A stretch of DNA of 64,000 nucleotides from positions 5,379,405 to 5,443,404 of the forward strand of contig NZ_CP118108.1 in NCBI RefSeq assembly GCF_028747985.1, in the 5' to 3' direction. Below the pieces are notes generated by a model. That model worked only from the letters and a program-made list of their open reading frames with translations, was not told the DNA's origin and did no database searches. The position numbers were made by a program, and so were the translations under genes. How positions within the stretch are numbered: the first letter of the stretch is position 1; each line of letters starts with the position of its first letter. Positions 12,186 through 21,620 of the stretch are shown piece after piece. The DNA comes from Paenibacillus urinalis. Its GTDB lineage: Bacteria > Bacillota > Bacilli > Paenibacillales > Paenibacillaceae.

Positions 12186-12518
12186 TTGATAGTTACGTTC
12201 TTTATTCTAAATGTGCTGTATTACTTTCTGTTCTCCTGGAGCTTTGAAATAGAAAGATTTGAGCCCATAGAGAAAACAACCGCCTTGAAGAGGATAGATA
12301 TCGCAAGTGCGATAATTTTGATGGCTCTTGTCATGGTTAGCGTGTATATCATGGAACAGCCAAATGCCTTACTATTTTTCGCGTTTACCCTGATTCATGC
12401 CTATAATGCGTTTAAAGAATGGAAACTCAATCGACCCTCAAGAGAGTATTTACGCTCATTGTCACTATGTATCTTCAGTACTGCATACACCGTGACTGCC
12501 TTTGTCGTCTACCACTAA
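12186..12518 (+). CDS. Small multi-spanning membrane protein (DUF4181-like), start uncertain
   Basis: A 110-residue protein with three to four hydrophobic segments (VTFFILNVLYYFLFSW, then IDIASAIILMALVMVSVYI, ALLFFAFTLIHAY, CIFSTAYTVTAFVVY). The pattern and length resemble DUF4181 proteins, with low certainty. The first standard start is TTG at 12186, but it has no ribosome-binding site. A strong AAGGAGGG at 12147-12154 sits 7 bases before an in-frame ATC at 12162, so the original start was probably there and may have been lost or may be non-standard. Function unknown. Confidence 0.6.
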   Translation: MIVTFFILNVLYYFLFSWSFEIERFEPIEKTTALKRIDIASAIILMALVMVSVYIMEQPNALLFFAFTLIHAYNAFKEWKLNRPSREYLRSLSLCIFSTAYTVTAFVVYH

Positions 12519-12589
12519 GCCAGCTGCAGTTCAGCCTAGGCAGCCTCACTCAATTCTTATCAGACTTCACATCTTGATCCACATAAAAA

Positions 12590-12615
12590 AAGTCCGACAT
12601 CATCATGTCGGACTT
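12590..12615 (-). terminator. Terminator of htrA
   Basis: Perfect 10-bp stem AAGTCCGACA/TGTCGGACTT (12590-12599 with 12606-12615), six-base loop, followed on the minus strand by TTTTTT. It lies about 60 bp past the htrA stop. Confidence 0.9.
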
Positions 12616-12673
12616 CAGCGAAATGGTGAGGAGCAAGCTGTCTAAGCTTCTACTCTCACCACTCGTTCCACCA

Positions 12674-13918
12674 TTATTCCACCGGTTTATCGGTCAGCTT
12701 CACGGTTGCTTCCTTCAGCTTCCCATCCCGGTAATAAGAGATGACCATCTCATCCCCGATCTTCTTCTTATCGTACAGGTACTTTCGCACATCCATCGTC
12801 GATTGGATCGGCTCGCCGTCAAATTCAACGATGACATCATTCAGCTTCAGTCCCGCTTCGCCCGCTGGTCCGGATGACTCCAGCACCAGAGCGCCTTCCT
12901 CTACCGAATCAGGCAGCTTCAGCTCCTTGCGCTGCTCCTCGTCAAGCGGTGCATAGGAGCTCGACAGATCTATCGTGTACACGCCGAGGAAAGGCCTCGA
13001 TACCTTGCCATCCTCCATCAGATCGGTCACAATCTTCATCACATCTTCCGTCGGAATCGCAAAGCCCAAGCCTTCGACGCCCATGTCTGCAATCTTCATC
13101 GTATTGATCCCGATCAGCTCGCCCTGCATATTGATCAGCGCTCCGCCGCTGTTGCCCTCATTGATGGCAGCATCGGTCTGAATAACATTCTGCTCCCAGT
13201 CATATACTCCGTCCTGGTTAATCGATACAGGGATCATTCGGTTCGTATAGCTTACAATCCCCGAAGTCATCGTACCGCCAAGCCCCAGCGGATTACCGAT
13301 CGCAAGTACGGTTTCTCCCCGGCGAATCTGCTTCGAGTCACCGATCTCAACCGTTGTATTGATACCTTTGCTGTCAATGGACAGTACGGCTATATCGCTG
13401 ATTCGGTCCTTGCCGATGAGCTGAGCCTCCTTGGATACCCCATCCACAGTAACAGCCTCCAGATTATCTCCACTGTCCACAACATGATGATTGGTCATGA
13501 TATAGGCGGTATCGCCTTCAATCTTAAAGATGACTCCTGATCCCAGAGCTGCATCCTCTATGCGGGAGCCGTCGATCTCACGATGGCTGACAATACTGAC
13601 CACGGCAGGCCTTACCTTGTCACCGGCAGTAATAATGCGTTCATACGGGTCACCTTGCGCTGTTCTGAGTGAGGTCCCGGAGAAAGCCGTCTGAGCATCC
13701 CCTGGCATCACAACGAGTGCAAATAGACCGACAGAGACAACTGCACTAATCACCGAGCTAATAATGGCTACTTGAAGCATGGAAAGAGAGGAGGACCCTG
13801 ATGTACTGCTTACTGTTTTTGGCCAGAATTTCTTACGGCTGAACCTTACCCGCCCTAATGATTTTCCGGTCCGTTTCGATACTTTGGTGGAATAAAATTC
13901 GTCATCAAACAAACCCAT
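12674..13918 (-). CDS. htrA: Membrane-anchored HtrA-type serine protease (YyxA/HtrC family)
   Basis: A quality-control protease with one N-terminal membrane anchor (about residues 50-70, LQVAIISSVISAVVSVGLFALV) and an extracytoplasmic trypsin-like domain. The triad is visible as TNHHVVDSG (His), RISDIAVLSID (Asp) and NEGNSGGALIN (Ser). A C-terminal PDZ domain follows (GALVLESSGPAGEAGLKLNDVIVEFDG). I chose the ATG at 13918 (MGLFDDEFYS), 414 residues, because GGGGAGAGGA lies just before it; an upstream GTG at 13942 overlaps that site. It stands downstream of the wal genes as in Bacillus (yyxA beside yycJ), but with its own promoter region. Confidence 0.95.
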   Translation of the reverse strand: MGLFDDEFYSTKVSKRTGKSLGRVRFSRKKFWPKTVSSTSGSSSLSMLQVAIISSVISAVVSVGLFALVVMPGDAQTAFSGTSLRTAQGDPYERIITAGDKVRPAVVSIVSHREIDGSRIEDAALGSGVIFKIEGDTAYIMTNHHVVDSGDNLEAVTVDGVSKEAQLIGKDRISDIAVLSIDSKGINTTVEIGDSKQIRRGETVLAIGNPLGLGGTMTSGIVSYTNRMIPVSINQDGVYDWEQNVIQTDAAINEGNSGGALINMQGELIGINTMKIADMGVEGLGFAIPTEDVMKIVTDLMEDGKVSRPFLGVYTIDLSSSYAPLDEEQRKELKLPDSVEEGALVLESSGPAGEAGLKLNDVIVEFDGEPIQSTMDVRKYLYDKKKIGDEMVISYYRDGKLKEATVKLTDKPVE

Positions 13919-14350
13919 TAAATCCTCTCCCCTTCGTATCACTACGCATCAAGACCTATTCTGCTCGCCTTAACACTTGTTACTTTGTTATATATAACAA
14001 AACATAAATATTCTTATCCTACTGTAAGTATCCTGAACATGGGCTCCATCACCATCCCTTAATTAGGACAACGATTAATCCTCACTATATAAGACACTTC
14101 ATTGGTATAAAAAGTTTCTAATCACTTTTTCCAAACTCTGACTGCATCATCCCAAACACGATAAACATATACCTTCATTTCACCAAAAATTAGAAGATTT
14201 AAGCAGTATAACATACGATTTAAACAGCTTTTTTAGCATACCACGGCTCTATATTTCGTTACAGAGGAAAAAACAGGAATGATTCTATGCTCTCCTGACT
14301 ACAATAGAATACAAGCCGAATTAAAGAGATTAATAGAAGGAGGTCTACAC
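13919..14350. other. Divergent intergenic region between htrA and a short plus-strand gene
   Basis: About 430 bp, AT-rich. It holds an 18-bp perfect palindrome (listed separately) close to htrA and the ribosome-binding site AGAAGGAGG of the plus-strand gene at 14337-14345. The remainder shows no recognisable RNA or ORF. Confidence 0.4.
13984..14001. promoter_or_regulatory. 18-bp perfect palindrome upstream of htrA, operator-like
   Basis: TTTGTTATATATAACAAA lies 66-83 bp before the htrA start codon, a typical place for a repressor or activator dimer site. I do not recognise the binding protein. AT-rich palindromes also arise by chance. Confidence 0.4.
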
Positions 14351-14557
14351 ATGAATCGTGTCTACTCTGCAATGGAAGAGATCCAAATGGCAGCCAAGCT
14401 GGCTGATCTGAAGGAAGAACATTACCGCAATACCCTCGCCCTCAGTGTAATGATCGAGCTGCTCGTTGAGAAGAATATCCTGACCCGTGAAGAGGTGGAG
14501 AAAAAAGCAGCCGAGCTCGACAGCTTTATGGAGAGCCCACCTTATCCCACGGTGTAG
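14351..14557 (+). CDS. Conserved-looking hypothetical protein, 68 residues
   Basis: MNRVYSAMEEIQMAAKLADL and onward; a predicted all-helical protein ending LDSFMESPPYPTV. The segment HYRNTLALSVMIELLVEKNILTREEVEKKA reads like a short helix-turn-helix or subunit-contact motif. The ATG at 14351 has AAGGAGG 5-6 bases upstream, which makes coding likely. Its last 32 bases overlap the end of walJ on the other strand. I do not recognise a function. Confidence 0.72.
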   Translation: MNRVYSAMEEIQMAAKLADLKEEHYRNTLALSVMIELLVEKNILTREEVEKKAAELDSFMESPPYPTV

Positions 14558-15332
14558 GCCGGTCATAATACGTCTCGCACAGCTGAAATTCACTATCCTT
14601 GTAGAAGCAGCCCCGGTCCTCCATCGCACCGCGAACGGTCAACTTCGCCAGCTCCATCATATTATGATCCCGGCTCAAATGTGCTAAATACGCTCGTTTG
14701 GTTCGGCCGTTCAGCAGCTCACTAAGTGCTGCTCCTGCCGCTTCGTTAGACAAGTGTCCCAGATCACTCATGATACGGCGCTTCGTATTCCACGGGTACC
14801 GTCCCATCCGAAGCATGTCAATGTCGTGATTGGATTCGAGCACGAGCACATCTGCATCCGATATGGCAAGTCTAACCTTGTCGCTCATATAACCGAGATC
14901 GGTGGCTACACTCAGCTTCTCCTTGCCATCATAAAATGAATAACCCACCGGCTCGGCTGCATCATGAGAGATCCCGAAGGATTCCACACGCAGTGACTCA
15001 AACTCACGGACCTCTCCGCTCTCCATGATCCGGATGTTCTCCTCCGGAATTTTGCCAAGTGCCTTGTGCATGGCCTTCCAAGTATTCGTGTTAGCATAGA
15101 TCGGTAAATTATATTTGCGTGCCACTGCGCCTAGTCCTCGAATGTGGTCGGAATGCTCATGCGTTACCAAGATTCCGTCCAGCTGAGACCCAAGCATGTC
15201 CCGTTCAAGCAGCAGCTCGTCTATTCGTTTGGCACTTAGGCCAGCATCTATTAATAAAGCTGTATCATCATTACGCACGACAGTCGCATTGCCTGTCGAA
15301 CCGCTCGATAATACGGTAAAAGCGATCCCCAT
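14526..15332 (-). CDS. walJ: WalJ/YycJ, metallo-beta-lactamase-fold hydrolase
   Basis: A 268-residue MBL-fold protein with the metal ligands VTHEHSDHIRG near residue 60, HD in the GISHDAAEPVGY segment, ATDLGYMS near 145 and ESNHDIDML near 165. In Firmicutes this gene is the last of the walRKHI cluster. The family has been linked to coordination of cell division with replication and to nuclease-like activity, but the substrate is not settled. The start ATG has AAGGAG upstream. The stop lies inside the oppositely oriented small gene. Confidence 0.95.
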   Translation of the reverse strand: MGIAFTVLSSGSTGNATVVRNDDTALLIDAGLSAKRIDELLLERDMLGSQLDGILVTHEHSDHIRGLGAVARKYNLPIYANTNTWKAMHKALGKIPEENIRIMESGEVREFESLRVESFGISHDAAEPVGYSFYDGKEKLSVATDLGYMSDKVRLAISDADVLVLESNHDIDMLRMGRYPWNTKRRIMSDLGHLSNEAAGAALSELLNGRTKRAYLAHLSRDHNMMELAKLTVRGAMEDRGCFYKDSEFQLCETYYDRPTPWDKVGSP

Positions 15333-15345
15333 AGCTTAAAACTCC

Positions 15346-16086
15346 TTACGGTTTATCTGACTTCGGACTAATAACCTCTCCGCTGATGCCCTGCACATAA
15401 TACTGCTGCCCGCTCTCGAGCACGAATCGCCATGCAGGGGCTGCGACCTGGCTGTCCGAGTTGAACTCCTCTCCATAATATCCGAGTTCAATATCCTGAA
15501 CGACGGCTTCATCGGGCAAGAATAGTTCAACCAATGTGCCAAGCGCCTTCGAAGCCGGAAGCACCTGTTGTTCTTCTTCAAATGTCGACATTTCAATTGG
15601 TGACAGCTCATAAGCCGTTATTTTTTGATTGGAATAATACAGCGCTAGGTCCACATGAAACAATGGCCACTTCTGTTCAGCCAGCGGATGCAGGATGAAA
15701 CGATCGAGCACGTCCGGATTGGCCAGCGGATCAAGCTTATATTCCGCAATGTTCGGAATATATGGCTGCAGCGCGGCTTCCATCTCCTGCTCAGAGAAGA
15801 TCAGCTTGCTGTCAATCGGCTCTTCCAGCTGAATCGGTTTGGCTGCCTTGCTTCCATTCACATACCGATAGGTTAGTTTGGGCATGGCAGGTGTTTCACT
15901 TGGAATGGGAGCGAGAATTTCGATTCCCTTCTCTTCCATGAGCCGCTGTGTGCTCTCTCCCAGCGAGGTGAAGTCCAGACTTGAGCCTGCAGATTCCCGC
16001 GCATCCATCCAGAGCTGATATCCGAGTACCAGATTCAGCAGCAAAAAAGCATAGATTAACACATTCTTAGCACGGCCCCAATCCAT
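15346..16086 (-). CDS. walI: WalI/YycI, regulator of the WalK kinase
   Basis: A 246-residue bitopic membrane protein: short cytoplasmic tail, one transmembrane helix (VLIYAFLLLNLVLGYQLWM) and an extracytoplasmic domain (YycI family: SSNQ-type body with LTYRYVNGSKAAKPI and QYYVQGISGEVISPK). WalI and WalH bind WalK through their membrane helices and hold its activity down in Bacillus. It lies 60 bp downstream of walH and 13 bp upstream of walJ in the same direction, so the genes are probably one operon. Confidence 0.93.
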   Translation of the reverse strand: MDWGRAKNVLIYAFLLLNLVLGYQLWMDARESAGSSLDFTSLGESTQRLMEEKGIEILAPIPSETPAMPKLTYRYVNGSKAAKPIQLEEPIDSKLIFSEQEMEAALQPYIPNIAEYKLDPLANPDVLDRFILHPLAEQKWPLFHVDLALYYSNQKITAYELSPIEMSTFEEEQQVLPASKALGTLVELFLPDEAVVQDIELGYYGEEFNSDSQVAAPAWRFVLESGQQYYVQGISGEVISPKSDKP

Positions 16087-16146
16087 TTCCTCACCTCATT
16101 TCATTATAGACCTTTGACAGCACAAGTCCAGGGTAACCGAAGCGCA

Positions 16147-17427
16147 TCAAGAAGATGGAATAGTACTCACCTGACCGCTGGCCAGCGTGATTTCCCATAC
16201 CGGAACCAGCTTCATGCCGGACTCTGAAACGACCGGCTGATAAGCTGGATTCAGCCGGATAACCTGCTGGTCTCCTGCTGCCGCCTTGATCTGTTCAGCC
16301 AGCTCTTCCCCAAAAGGAAGCTGTACCATCTCCTTGCTGATCTCTTCAGCTTCATCAAGATACAGCAGTGAACGCTCATACGTGGATACGAGCTCCTTCT
16401 GAACCTCGAGTCGCATATGCTCATATCCGTACTCCGGCAGATCGAGCACCGGATAACTCTCGTAATAGGGGAACAGATGGACCTCCGTGCTGTCTCCGTC
16501 GGAATCAATTTCCATCCGGGACGTACCATTGAACGCCCCATGCTGATTAACAAAATCAATTGCCGCAAGGGTATCCTTCGTCCGATCGCCCTCACTCGCC
16601 TGCACGGCTGCCGGATCATTATAGCTGATCCAGCGCTGATTGAAGTTCACCTGCAGACTGCGCTTGCTGTCCGTATAGATTTCAGATCCATCCTTCTCCT
16701 GGATGTTCCGTGTCATGCTGGGATCGAAGAATAGGCTTCGCTGCATCTGCTCCACCGTGTACTGCTGGGTACCCAGCTCGACCTGAACCATCTCCAGCGC
16801 TTCCTCCGGAAGATAATATCCTTCACTGGTCAGCCTATAAGGAGTCCAGCCTGCTCCAAAGTCAACATGCTGCTTGATATCCTGCACTGTAAGATCCACA
16901 TCGGCAGCTTCATACACCACATCGCCCTGTGAACTAAAGAACAAGGCACGTGCCTTGTCATCACTGTCTGTATATATCCATATTTTATTGATCGTCTCGG
17001 CCTCAAATAATGGATCACTGCCGAGCTGCATCACTCTTTGCAGCAGCGCAACCGGCATTCCCCCGTCAAAAGACAGCTCAATTCCCGGATTCTCTTTCTT
17101 CAGCTCATTCCAGTTCTCCGAGCTCACACTCTGTCTCTGGAATTCTCCGAAGCTGCGCCCCGCTAGACGCGAGTAGATCAGCTGATAGAAGGTCGATTCC
17201 GGATAGAAGAGTGTATGCCGGTCTTCACCCATGTGAATCACCATATGATCAGGGAAGATTAAGTTCTCGATTCGCTGCTCCTGACCCATATTCTCGGTCT
17301 TGATGTAATTGGATTCGCTCGTAACAACCGAATAGCTGCCCGGCAGCCGATAGATGAGAAAATAGCTCTGGAACAAGCTTGCGGTGATCAAGATCGCGAG
17401 CACGATCGTCTTGAATCTTTCCTTCAT
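16147..17427 (-). CDS. walH: WalH/YycH, regulator of the WalK kinase
   Basis: A 426-residue protein with one N-terminal transmembrane helix (TIVLAILITASLFQSYFLIY) and a large three-domain extracytoplasmic part (YycH family: LIFPDHMVIHMGEDRHTLFYP near residues 55-75). It partners with WalI to modulate WalK at the division septum. The start codon directly follows the walK stop (17428/17427), which implies translational coupling. Confidence 0.93.
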   Translation of the reverse strand: MKERFKTIVLAILITASLFQSYFLIYRLPGSYSVVTSESNYIKTENMGQEQRIENLIFPDHMVIHMGEDRHTLFYPESTFYQLIYSRLAGRSFGEFQRQSVSSENWNELKKENPGIELSFDGGMPVALLQRVMQLGSDPLFEAETINKIWIYTDSDDKARALFFSSQGDVVYEAADVDLTVQDIKQHVDFGAGWTPYRLTSEGYYLPEEALEMVQVELGTQQYTVEQMQRSLFFDPSMTRNIQEKDGSEIYTDSKRSLQVNFNQRWISYNDPAAVQASEGDRTKDTLAAIDFVNQHGAFNGTSRMEIDSDGDSTEVHLFPYYESYPVLDLPEYGYEHMRLEVQKELVSTYERSLLYLDEAEEISKEMVQLPFGEELAEQIKAAAGDQQVIRLNPAYQPVVSESGMKLVPVWEITLASGQVSTIPSS

Positions 17428-19251
17428 CTACAGCTCACTCCCTTCCTGCTCCAGCGGAAGTGTAAAGGTGACCTTCGTCCCTCTGCCCAGCTCCGATTCC
17501 AGCTCAATGTCTCCCCCATGGGCTTTGACGATCTCACGTGCAATAGATAGTCCAAGACCCGTTCCACCCATGCTGCGCGATCTCCCTTTCTCAACCCGAT
17601 AGAAGCGTTCAAAAATACGGTCGATATCCTTCTTCGGTATGCCGATTCCGGTATCTTCCACGGATATAGCGACCGTATCTCCCATATGAGTAGCGGATAA
17701 AGTAACGCTGCCGCCTTCATGCGAGTACTTCAGCGCATTGGACACCAGATTGTCCAGCAGCTGGTCGATCTGATCCCGGTCCAGCGGCACCTCCGGTACA
17801 TCCTGGTCCACGATGACCGCCACATTCATATACTTCTGCTGCATTTGGAAGGAGAACCGGTCGGCTACCTCGTCGAGCACATCCATAATCACGGTCGGCT
17901 GCTTCCGCAGCGGTGCTTCATTGGAATCAAGCCGGGACAAATGTAGCAGGTCGGTGACAAGCCGAATCATACGCTCGGTTTCATTTTGAATAACTCCAAC
18001 AAATCGTCCTCCGAGCTCTGGATCCTCAATGGCTCCGTCATCCAGTGCTTCTGCGTAGCTCTTAATCGTCGTCAGCGGTGTCCGCAGCTCATGAGATACA
18101 TTGGCCACGAATTCTCGCCGTGAGGCCTCCAGCTCCTCCTGCTCGGTAACATCCTGCAGCACGATGATAGCTCCAGTTCGCTCTTGATCGCGCCGCTGCA
18201 CCGGTGTGAAGGTGACCCGAATCACTACCGAATCGTTCTGACCGGACGGCTGGATTTGAAGCAGTGTTGACGCGGTAATGCCGCTCAGCATCGTCTCTGC
18301 TTCTTCAACCTCAAGCCCGAGCACGACAGCAAAATGCCTGCCGCTCATCGCAGCTTCATCCCGGCCCAGCATCATGCTCGCCCGTTTGTTGACCAGAATG
18401 ATCCGGCCGAGCTCATCGATGGCGATTACGCCGTCACTCATATTGGCCAGAATGGAAGACAGCTTGTCCTTCTCCTCTTCATTCTCGGACAGTGCCGTTC
18501 TGAGCTGGCTCGTCATATAGTTAAAGGTGCTGCTCAGCTGTCCGATCTCATCCTTGCCGAGCACAGGCATCTTGGTGCTGAAATCGCCTTCTGCCACAGC
18601 GTTAGCCTTGCGTGTAAGCTCCTTGATAGGGGCCGTGATGGTGTGTGACAGAATGACGCCCAGTACAGCTGTCAGGCCAAGTGCGATCAGCACCCCAGAG
18701 ATAAATATGTTATTAATCCGCTCCATCGTCGTATACAGCTCATTCATCGATGCTGCGATATACACGGCACCTACGATTTTGCCCCCAGACGAAACGGGCT
18801 TAGCCACGACTTTTTTGCGGACATTGTCTTCATCAATAATGTTTTCTTCATTATCACGGATTCCTTGCAGCGCACGGCTTACCACCGTCTGCGTATTCTT
18901 ACGTCCGATATAATCATTATGTGAGCTGAGCGTCGTCGTCAGCACCCGTCCGCTTGCATCCAGTACCTGAATCTCGGCTCCGTTGATGTTAAAGAGATTG
19001 TTGACGAGCGTGCCCAGATTCTCTGTGCTGTCCTCTTCTCCCTCACTGTCACCTGTAACCAGCGCTTCAGCAACCAGAACAGACAGCATTTCGGCTCGCG
19101 CATGCAAATCCTCTGTGAAATTGCTCGTGAGAGAGGTCTTCATGGCACTGACAAAATAAACCCCGATCAGCTGCATTGCCACCAGAATAAGCAGCACATA
19201 TACAATGATCAGCTTCGCCTGCACCGTGCGGAAATAAGAGGTCCATTTCAT
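17428..19251 (-). CDS. walK: WalK, essential cell-wall sensor histidine kinase
   Basis: A 607-residue membrane kinase: two transmembrane helices (about 15-35 and 180-205) bracketing an extracellular Cache/PAS-like domain; HAMP (about 205-255); cytoplasmic PAS (about 265-360, NMSDGVIAIDELGRIILVN); HisKA with phosphoacceptor His in FVANVSHELRTPLTTIKSYA; and HATPase with DNLVSNALKYS, DTGIGIPKKD and GTGLGLSIA. It phosphorylates WalR in response to wall metabolism. It starts one base after the walR stop codon, forming a tight walRKHIJ operon. Confidence 0.98.
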   Translation of the reverse strand: MKWTSYFRTVQAKLIIVYVLLILVAMQLIGVYFVSAMKTSLTSNFTEDLHARAEMLSVLVAEALVTGDSEGEEDSTENLGTLVNNLFNINGAEIQVLDASGRVLTTTLSSHNDYIGRKNTQTVVSRALQGIRDNEENIIDEDNVRKKVVAKPVSSGGKIVGAVYIAASMNELYTTMERINNIFISGVLIALGLTAVLGVILSHTITAPIKELTRKANAVAEGDFSTKMPVLGKDEIGQLSSTFNYMTSQLRTALSENEEEKDKLSSILANMSDGVIAIDELGRIILVNKRASMMLGRDEAAMSGRHFAVVLGLEVEEAETMLSGITASTLLQIQPSGQNDSVVIRVTFTPVQRRDQERTGAIIVLQDVTEQEELEASRREFVANVSHELRTPLTTIKSYAEALDDGAIEDPELGGRFVGVIQNETERMIRLVTDLLHLSRLDSNEAPLRKQPTVIMDVLDEVADRFSFQMQQKYMNVAVIVDQDVPEVPLDRDQIDQLLDNLVSNALKYSHEGGSVTLSATHMGDTVAISVEDTGIGIPKKDIDRIFERFYRVEKGRSRSMGGTGLGLSIAREIVKAHGGDIELESELGRGTKVTFTLPLEQEGSEL

Positions 19252-19977
19252 CTACAAGACCCCGTTCTTCGATCCCCGAATCAAGTACCCCAGTCCTCGG
19301 CGGGTAACAATCGTTTCCGGTTTGCTCGGATTCTCTTCAATCTTCTCCCGCAGCCTTCGGATCGTCACATCCACTGTGCGGACATCGCCAAAGTATTCAA
19401 ACCCCCATACGGCCTGAAGCAAATGCTCCCTAGTCATGACCTTGCCTGCATTCTTCGCCATATAATAGAGCAGCTCATACTCTCGATGCGTAAGATCAAG
19501 AGCTTGTCCATTCCTGTAGGCGGTATACATATCTGTATCAAAATAAAGATCGTGCAGCTTCAGTCCCTGTGCTTCTTCCTCAGTCTGTGGAGGCTCTGCT
19601 GCTGTCTCTGACTTCTGCTGTCTTCGCATCTGTGCCTTGACTCTTGCAAGCAGCTCACGTGTGCTGAACGGCTTCGTCACGTAGTCGTCTGCTCCGAGCT
19701 CAAGCCCAAGCACTTTATCAATCTCGGAGTCCTTTGCTGTGAGCATAATAATCCGGGTTTCCAGCTGAGCTCGAACTTCCCGGCATACATCCATTCCATC
19801 CTTGCCGGGGAGCATCAGATCAAGCAGGATCAAATCCGGTCTGTCGGATAGAGCGAGCTCCACTGCTTGAATACCGTCAAATGCACAGATAACCTCGTAT
19901 CCTTCTTTCTCTAAATTAAATTTCAGGATATCTGCAATCGGCTGTTCGTCATCGACCACTAGAATCTTTCCCTGCAT
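19252..19977 (-). CDS. walR: WalR, OmpR-family response regulator
   Basis: A 241-residue regulator: receiver domain (1-120) with the acidic pair DDE near 9, the phosphorylated Asp in [13 protein letters not shown] near 53 and Lys in [15 protein letters not shown]; then a winged-helix DNA-binding domain (about 140-235, [20 protein letters not shown] and [16 protein letters not shown]). A spacer of about 18 residues rich in Gln/Glu lies between. It controls autolysin and peptidoglycan genes through paired TGTWAH sites; I found no clear site of that type in this window. It is the first gene of the wal operon. Confidence 0.98.
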   Translation of the reverse strand: MQGKILVVDDEQPIADILKFNLEKEGYEVICAFDGIQAVELALSDRPDLILLDLMLPGKDGMDVCREVRAQLETRIIMLTAKDSEIDKVLGLELGADDYVTKPFSTRELLARVKAQMRRQQKSETAAEPPQTEEEAQGLKLHDLYFDTDMYTAYRNGQALDLTHREYELLYYMAKNAGKVMTREHLLQAVWGFEYFGDVRTVDVTIRRLREKIEENPSKPETIVTRRGLGYLIRGSKNGVL

Positions 19978-20103
19978 CCGTTCGCCCCACCTTTGATTTT
20001 GCGTCTTCTATAACTGCCTTTTTTTATAATCGTATACTCATTCTAACATACCTAAACTGGCAACTTCACTAGGTGAAAAGAGCTCTTTCATCCGCTCAAC
20101 AAA

Positions 20104-20135
20104 AAAGCATGATCTGCCTATACAGATCATGCTTT
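20104..20135 (-). terminator. Terminator of the LysM/M23 gene
   Basis: Perfect 13-bp stem (20104-20116 with 20123-20135, arm AAAGCATGATCTG), six-base loop, followed on the minus strand by a T run. It lies 6 bp past the hydrolase stop codon and isolates the wal operon from upstream transcription. Confidence 0.92.
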
Positions 20136-20141
20136 CCTATT

Positions 20142-21620
20142 TTAAGGGAGATATTTCATCGGATTTTGCGCTACACTATTCTTCTTGATTTCAAAGTGAA
20201 GATGTGTACCTGTAGAGCGTCCCGTATTCCCCATTATCCCAATGCTTTGGCCTTGGTCAACAATCTGTCCTTCTTTGACACCGATGCTGTCCAGATGACC
20301 ATATACCGTTTCATATCCATTACGATGATTAATAATAATGACATTGCCATATCCGCTTTGTTGTCCTGCAAAGGTCACAACACCTTCATCAGAAGCGGTA
20401 ATGGATCGGTTACCCACGAGATCAATTCCTTTGTGCTGCTTGCCCCAGCGCTCACCAAATCCGCTGGTAATCGTTGCATTGGCTACAGGCCACTTGAAGA
20501 TACCGCTGCCTTCACCCGTCACTTTCGTTCCCTGGAGAACGACTTTAGATACCGAAGCCTCAATCACTTCCTGGCCGAGCCATTCCTCTTTTACGACTTC
20601 ACCATTTTCTTTGGTAATCCGAAACTCGACCTGCTTAAGCCCGGTCTGACCTTCCCGTACGACCTTGGTAACACCTGACTTCAGTTCGTCTGTCTCACGA
20701 ATCTCCACCTGAGGTTCAGTCTCAATCTCTTCGACAACCGTCTCGACCGTCGTTACCGTAAGCGGAGGCTTAGGAAGCACGAGTGTGAGCTCGTCTCCGA
20801 TCCGTAGACTGTCTTCTTCAAGCTCAGGATTCAGCTGCTTGAGAGCAGCAATCGTTGTGTTGTGATGCTGGGCGATATAACTCAGCGTATCTCCCTCCTT
20901 CACCACATATACCGTCTCCTGCTCCTGTCCCTCGGTCAGTCGTTCGATGGCTTCCTCACTGGAGAGGATCTTACTCGGATCAGTCTTCACTTCAGTAAGC
21001 ACGACCTGCTCTTCAAGCTCGACGGATTCAAGGCTGACCTGCTCTTCCTCTGAACCTTGTGAGCTATTGGAAGATAGCGCAGCAACCGTTCTGATCTTGG
21101 AAGCCGGCTGAGCCGCTTCTTCCTCAGCTGTAATATATTTATTTTTAACATTCTGGATGACTTGATCCGCTGTTTTCTGGTCTTTAACAATTCCGATCAT
21201 TTTACCATCAATCTTAAGCTTAACACCTTCCGCATAACCGGTCAGTAATCCGTTCAGCTTACCAAGTGTGGCTTCGCTGTCGATCTCAGGCTTATATGCC
21301 TGCTCTTCCTTAAGCTCAACACCACTGATGTCCAGCTGCATAAGAGCATCTGGATATTGCTGCTGAAGCTGCTCTGTCTTGCTCTCATACAGCTTCGCAA
21401 TTTCGTTCTCGCTCTTGATCGCTCCGATATGCTCTCCCTTAACATATACATTGTAATAAGGGATCGTATTCGCAGTTACATACGTCTCACTCGCAAACCC
21501 TGCTGACATGGTAACAAATAGTCCTGCCGCCGTTACAAGAAGCCATTTGCGTGGCTTAGATAACTCCTTTTTCGGTAACGAGTTGTCAGAGCTCTTCATG
21601 TTGTCTTTCATACTGCTCAT
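20142..21620 (-). CDS. Peptidoglycan DD-metalloendopeptidase with LysM, G5 and M23 domains
   Basis: A 492-residue exported wall hydrolase. N-terminal membrane/signal segment (WLLVTAAGLFVTMSAGFAS, about 27-45); a linker domain to about 225; LysM (about 237-283, YVVKEGDTLSYIAQHHNTT); G5 (about 290-368, VVEEIETEPQ through VVREGQTGLKQVEFRI); and the M23 peptidase (about 375-490) with zinc ligands in GKQHKGIDL and GTHLHFEI plus YGHLDS. It should cut stem-peptide cross-bridges. ATG at 21620 has AAAAGGAG upstream. Its position beside wal fits a WalR target, but no operator was found. Confidence 0.93.
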   Translation of the reverse strand: MSSMKDNMKSSDNSLPKKELSKPRKWLLVTAAGLFVTMSAGFASETYVTANTIPYYNVYVKGEHIGAIKSENEIAKLYESKTEQLQQQYPDALMQLDISGVELKEEQAYKPEIDSEATLGKLNGLLTGYAEGVKLKIDGKMIGIVKDQKTADQVIQNVKNKYITAEEEAAQPASKIRTVAALSSNSSQGSEEEQVSLESVELEEQVVLTEVKTDPSKILSSEEAIERLTEGQEQETVYVVKEGDTLSYIAQHHNTTIAALKQLNPELEEDSLRIGDELTLVLPKPPLTVTTVETVVEEIETEPQVEIRETDELKSGVTKVVREGQTGLKQVEFRITKENGEVVKEEWLGQEVIEASVSKVVLQGTKVTGEGSGIFKWPVANATITSGFGERWGKQHKGIDLVGNRSITASDEGVVTFAGQQSGYGNVIIINHRNGYETVYGHLDSIGVKEGQIVDQGQSIGIMGNTGRSTGTHLHFEIKKNSVAQNPMKYLP

